A DNA stretch of 7,957 nt, from the NCBI GenBank assembly GCA_946479055.1, contig CAMLEX010000202.1, positions 1 through 7,957 of the forward strand. Reading direction: 5' to 3'. Shown piece after piece: positions 6,213 to 7,957 of this stretch. The DNA comes from an uncultured Bacteroidota bacterium. Lineage in GTDB: Bacteria; Bacteroidota; Bacteroidia; Chitinophagales; Chitinophagaceae. The position numbers were made by a program, and so were the translations under genes. The notes beneath the pieces were generated by a model. It did no database searches, had not been told where the DNA came from, and saw nothing but the letters and a program-made list of their open reading frames with translations. Positions within the stretch are counted from its first letter, which is position 1. Each line of letters begins with the position of its first letter.

Positions 6213-7125
6213 GTATCTTCCTTTTATTAATACTATCTATTATTTCCAAAAACAGTGTACCAGGTAATGGCCCATCGTCAAAATCACTGAGCGTATCTTT
6301 TAGTTGTTCACGATTGGATGCCCCGATCACAATGCTAAATGCCTGTGGGATCGATAATAAAAATCTATGTGCAAGTGTGTGCAAAGCCATACTATGGCGG
6401 TCGGCAATATCTTTGACTATTATGGCCGCATCAACATACTTCTCATCAAGCCATGCCGGACGATTGGTTGTAAATGCTTCATAGTTACTGCCCAGCAATC
6501 CCATATTTAACGGGCTAGCAGCGAAATATTTTATCTGATTGCTAATGCAGAATGGAAGGTTCTCTTCTAATGCAGCAATGGAGCAGGCATTGAGTTTATT
6601 AAACTCCATCAACACTTCAAATATTTGCGGTTTCAGGTAGGGCAATAACCACAGCGGCGGATTGCCGCCTACTCCTATCTTCCGGGTGTAACCTTTTGTT
6701 TTAAATGTTTGTAAGGATTCAATTACCCTTCCAACTTCAGCAGGATTTATTGCATCAGGGTCGTGCAGAAATAAAACATCTAATTTCGATACGCCAAGTG
6801 TTTCTAAGCTTTGTTCTACACTACGTTGCATACCGGCATGGCTATAGTCATACAACCCTTCATCTGCTGCATAACATTTAAGCCTGCCTGCCTTGGTGCT
6901 GATCTGTGGTTTTTCGCCGGGCCATAGACGCAACGCTTCGCCTATATACAATTCTGCATCGCCATAGGCCGGGGCTGTATCAATGGCAGTAATTCCTGCT
7001 TCAAGCGCAGTGAGTAAAGTGTCAACAGATTCCTGTCGGTCTACTTTGCCCCACACGCCACCTAAACCGGCAGTACCCAGGATACATTGGTCTAAAGGAG
7101 TTTGTGAGTTTCTTTGACTGTCCAT
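6205..7125 (-). CDS. Aldo/keto reductase, L-fucose (D-threo-aldose) 1-dehydrogenase-like
   Basis: The protein has 306 residues and is a complete aldo/keto reductase barrel. The catalytic tetrad is visible: Asp49 and Tyr54 in AIDTAPAY, Lys78 in ISTKAG and His121 in FLHDP. The C-terminal IGASNREQL (267-275) is the usual nicotinamide-cofactor phosphate-binding segment. The N-terminal LGTAGLGGVWG and the RSVEQSLETLG...LDVLFLHDP block resemble the D-threo-aldose 1-dehydrogenase / L-fucose dehydrogenase subgroup (EC 1.1.1.122), which oxidises C1 of L-fucose and related sugars to the lactone. Cytoplasmic. It is the first gene of the five-gene cluster and follows a 514-base gap from the susD-like gene. 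The ATG at 7125 has no Shine-Dalgarno sequence, only an AT-rich leader with a GGGG block about 20 bases upstream, which is common in Bacteroidota. The dehydrogenase role is supported by the neighbouring sugar-acid dehydratase homologue and mutarotase. A reductase on another aldose remains possible. Confidence 0.88.
   Translation of the reverse strand: MDSQRNSQTPLDQCILGTAGLGGVWGKVDRQESVDTLLTALEAGITAIDTAPAYGDAELYIGEALRLWPGEKPQISTKAGRLKCYAADEGLYDYSHAGMQRSVEQSLETLGVSKLDVLFLHDPDAINPAEVGRVIESLQTFKTKGYTRKIGVGGNPPLWLLPYLKPQIFEVLMEFNKLNACSIAALEENLPFCISNQIKYFAASPLNMGLLGSNYEAFTTNRPAWLDEKYVDAAIIVKDIADRHSMALHTLAHRFLLSIPQAFSIVIGASNREQLKDTLSDFDDGPLPGTLFLEIIDSINKRKIHV
6217..6222 (-). promoter_or_regulatory. 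Ribosome binding site of the enolase-family gene, inside the reductase gene
   Basis: On the minus strand AGGAAG lies four bases before the ATG at 6212, inside the last codons of the reductase gene. The reductase stop TAA overlaps the new start (ATGTATAA shared by both genes). This is the only clear Shine-Dalgarno sequence among the five cluster genes and, with the overlap, points to translational coupling and supports the chosen start. Confidence 0.6.
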
Positions 7126-7500
7126 AAAATCAAATAATTTTCCCCGGCGATAAAGCTATTTGATTTTGTAGCTAACTATACATTCAATATTGCTTAATTC
7201 CTATGTTATTTTGCTTCTCTTTTGCAAGAAAATTTCCCGGACTTCAGTATACTATCAAACCCAACAAATCCAAAGAGTAATTATAAAAGGGCAAAATACT
7301 TGTATAGTACTATAACCGGATATTCTCATATGTGTTGCACCAATCATTGTTATACCCGATTCAGGTGCATACAAATAGAGTACGGATTCCTATTCAACTT
7401 TGATTACGGGAAGTTATTTTTTTAGCTATTGATTAAAAGACTCTTGTGCTTTCGGGTATTCCTGAAGAGGTTTATTAGTCAGTATTGATTACAACTTAAA
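7126..7500. other. Leader/intergenic region upstream of the reductase gene, no gene recognised
   Basis: This stretch lies between the terminator after the susD-like gene and the first gene of the cluster and should hold the cluster promoter. I searched the minus strand for a Bacteroidota promoter (TTTG, about 19-20 bases, TAnnTTTG) and found only imperfect candidates, such as TATTTTGC (plus 7291-7298), without a good upstream box. A frame at 7222-7425 on the plus strand has no coding character. The region is AT-rich and holds two small palindromes, at 7246-7253 and 7303-7314. Confidence 0.5.
7303..7314. promoter_or_regulatory. Perfect 12-base palindrome, candidate operator
   Basis: TATAGTACTATA is a perfect dyad about 180 bases upstream of the first gene of the cluster. 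A smaller palindrome, AGTATACT, lies at 7246-7253. A sugar-responsive repressor could bind here, but no regulator gene is in the window and the sequence may be chance in AT-rich DNA. Confidence 0.25.
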
Positions 7501-7532
7501 ATAAAAAGTCAGGTGGTAAAAACCACCTGACT
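7501..7532 (-). terminator. Rho-independent terminator after the susD-like gene
   Basis: Read on the minus strand, an 11-base perfect stem (AGTCAGGTGGT with ACCACCTGACT) closes a TTTT loop and is followed by a T-run (TTTTTAT, with the first T paired to the stem's A). It lies about 107 bases past the susD-like stop. Just before it on the same strand is a second small hairpin (GGTAC/GTACC, plus 7533-7549). Another stem, TCTTCGA/TCGAAGA (plus 7614-7620 and 7633-7639), starts right at the stop codon. The strong hairpin should separate the susC/D transcript from the reductase cluster. On the plus strand it is not followed by a T-run. Confidence 0.85.
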
Positions 7533-7639
7533 GGTACTCGCAAAGTACCTTTCTGCTTAAAAAAACTGCTGCAATGCTTATATGAGAAACGCTTATTTTA
7601 TTCTCTGTCCTTTTCTTCGATTTTCCCAACATTCGAAGA

Positions 7640-7957
7640 TTATTGATAACCGGGATTTTGTTTTATAGCATCATTACTTCTCTTAATTTCATCCCGTGGA
7701 ATAGGCATTAAGTAATAGTAATCGCCCTTCCATGGTTTTCTTACTTCTGCCTCGGCAATAACACCGTAGGTATAAGACAGCTTGCCTAACAGATCGCCTG
7801 GCTGGGCGCCGGTCCAGTCCATTTTTACACTGCTCAACCCACGAATAGGAATATCAATATTTCCGGGAGCTGCTTTCCAACGCATCAGGTCAAAGAATCG
7901 TTGGTCTTCCAGGTGTAATTCAATGGCCCTTTCGTTTCTGTAATCTCTTACCAGGTC
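7640..7957 (-). CDS. SusD/RagB-family nutrient-binding outer-membrane lipoprotein, C-terminal part
   Basis: The frame is open to the right edge, so only the last 105 codons and the stop are present; full proteins are usually about 450-600 residues. The visible part begins DLVRDYRNERAIELHLEDQ and continues RFFDLMRW. That is the hallmark C-terminal block of SusD proteins (RNERxxEL...E..RFFDLxRW). It ends with YYLMPIPRDEIKRSNDAIKQ and NPGY, the typical last residues of the family (PIPxxEI...NPGY). SusD proteins sit on the cell surface as lids over a SusC TonB-dependent transporter and bind glycans. A susC gene would be expected upstream, outside the window on the right. The Met at 7885 is internal, not a start. 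The glycan cannot be read from this part. A strong terminator follows. Confidence 0.95.
   Translation of the reverse strand, partial: DLVRDYRNERAIELHLEDQRFFDLMRWKAAPGNIDIPIRGLSSVKMDWTGAQPGDLLGKLSYTYGVIAEAEVRKPWKGDYYYLMPIPRDEIKRSNDAIKQNPGYQ

Noticed and set aside
7222..7425. 67-residue plus-strand reading frame in the leader region
   Set aside because: It starts at TTG without a ribosome binding site, has no domain-like pattern, and lies in AT-rich intergenic DNA.

Overview
The window looks like chromosomal DNA of a Bacteroidota bacterium, probably Chitinophagaceae or a close relative. This is an inference from the C-terminal part of a SusD/RagB-type nutrient-binding lipoprotein, AT-rich start regions mostly without Shine-Dalgarno sequences, a lipoprotein sugar mutarotase, and a moderately AT-rich composition. 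No genus can be assigned by eye.

Layout, left to right. Bases 2-424 (+) hold the 3' end of a polytopic membrane protein of unknown function. Everything else reads leftward on the minus strand. In order of transcription these are: the last 105 codons of a SusD-like gene (7957-7640); a strong rho-independent terminator (7501-7532); a 375-base leader without a recognisable gene (7126-7500); and a five-gene cluster. The cluster comprises an aldo/keto reductase of the L-fucose/D-threo-aldose 1-dehydrogenase type (7125-6205), an enolase-superfamily sugar-acid dehydratase-like protein (6212-5040), a sodium:solute symporter (5021-3468), a lipoprotein of the L-rhamnose mutarotase family (3351-2905), and a secreted 822-residue protein that looks like a TIM-barrel glycoside hydrolase of a family I do not recognise (2812-344).

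The genes fit one scheme, which is inferred from family membership. A secreted enzyme frees a sugar, probably a 6-deoxyhexose such as L-fucose or L-rhamnose. An envelope lipoprotein interconverts its anomers, the symporter imports it, the reductase oxidises it to a lactone, and the enolase-family protein dehydrates the sugar acid. This would be a non-phosphorylating route. No lactonase and no enzyme for the 2-keto-3-deoxy acid lies in the window. The first two genes overlap by 8 bases and the third follows after 18, so these three very likely share a transcript. The last two follow after gaps of 116 and 92 bases.

The points most worth a second look are the enolase-family protein, which keeps the metal ligands and the KxK lysines but appears to lack the His-Asp dyad of sugar-acid dehydratases, and the unassigned hydrolase, whose predicted barrel carries an insert resembling a segment common in phage structural proteins. 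I see no transposon, CRISPR array, tRNA or rRNA.
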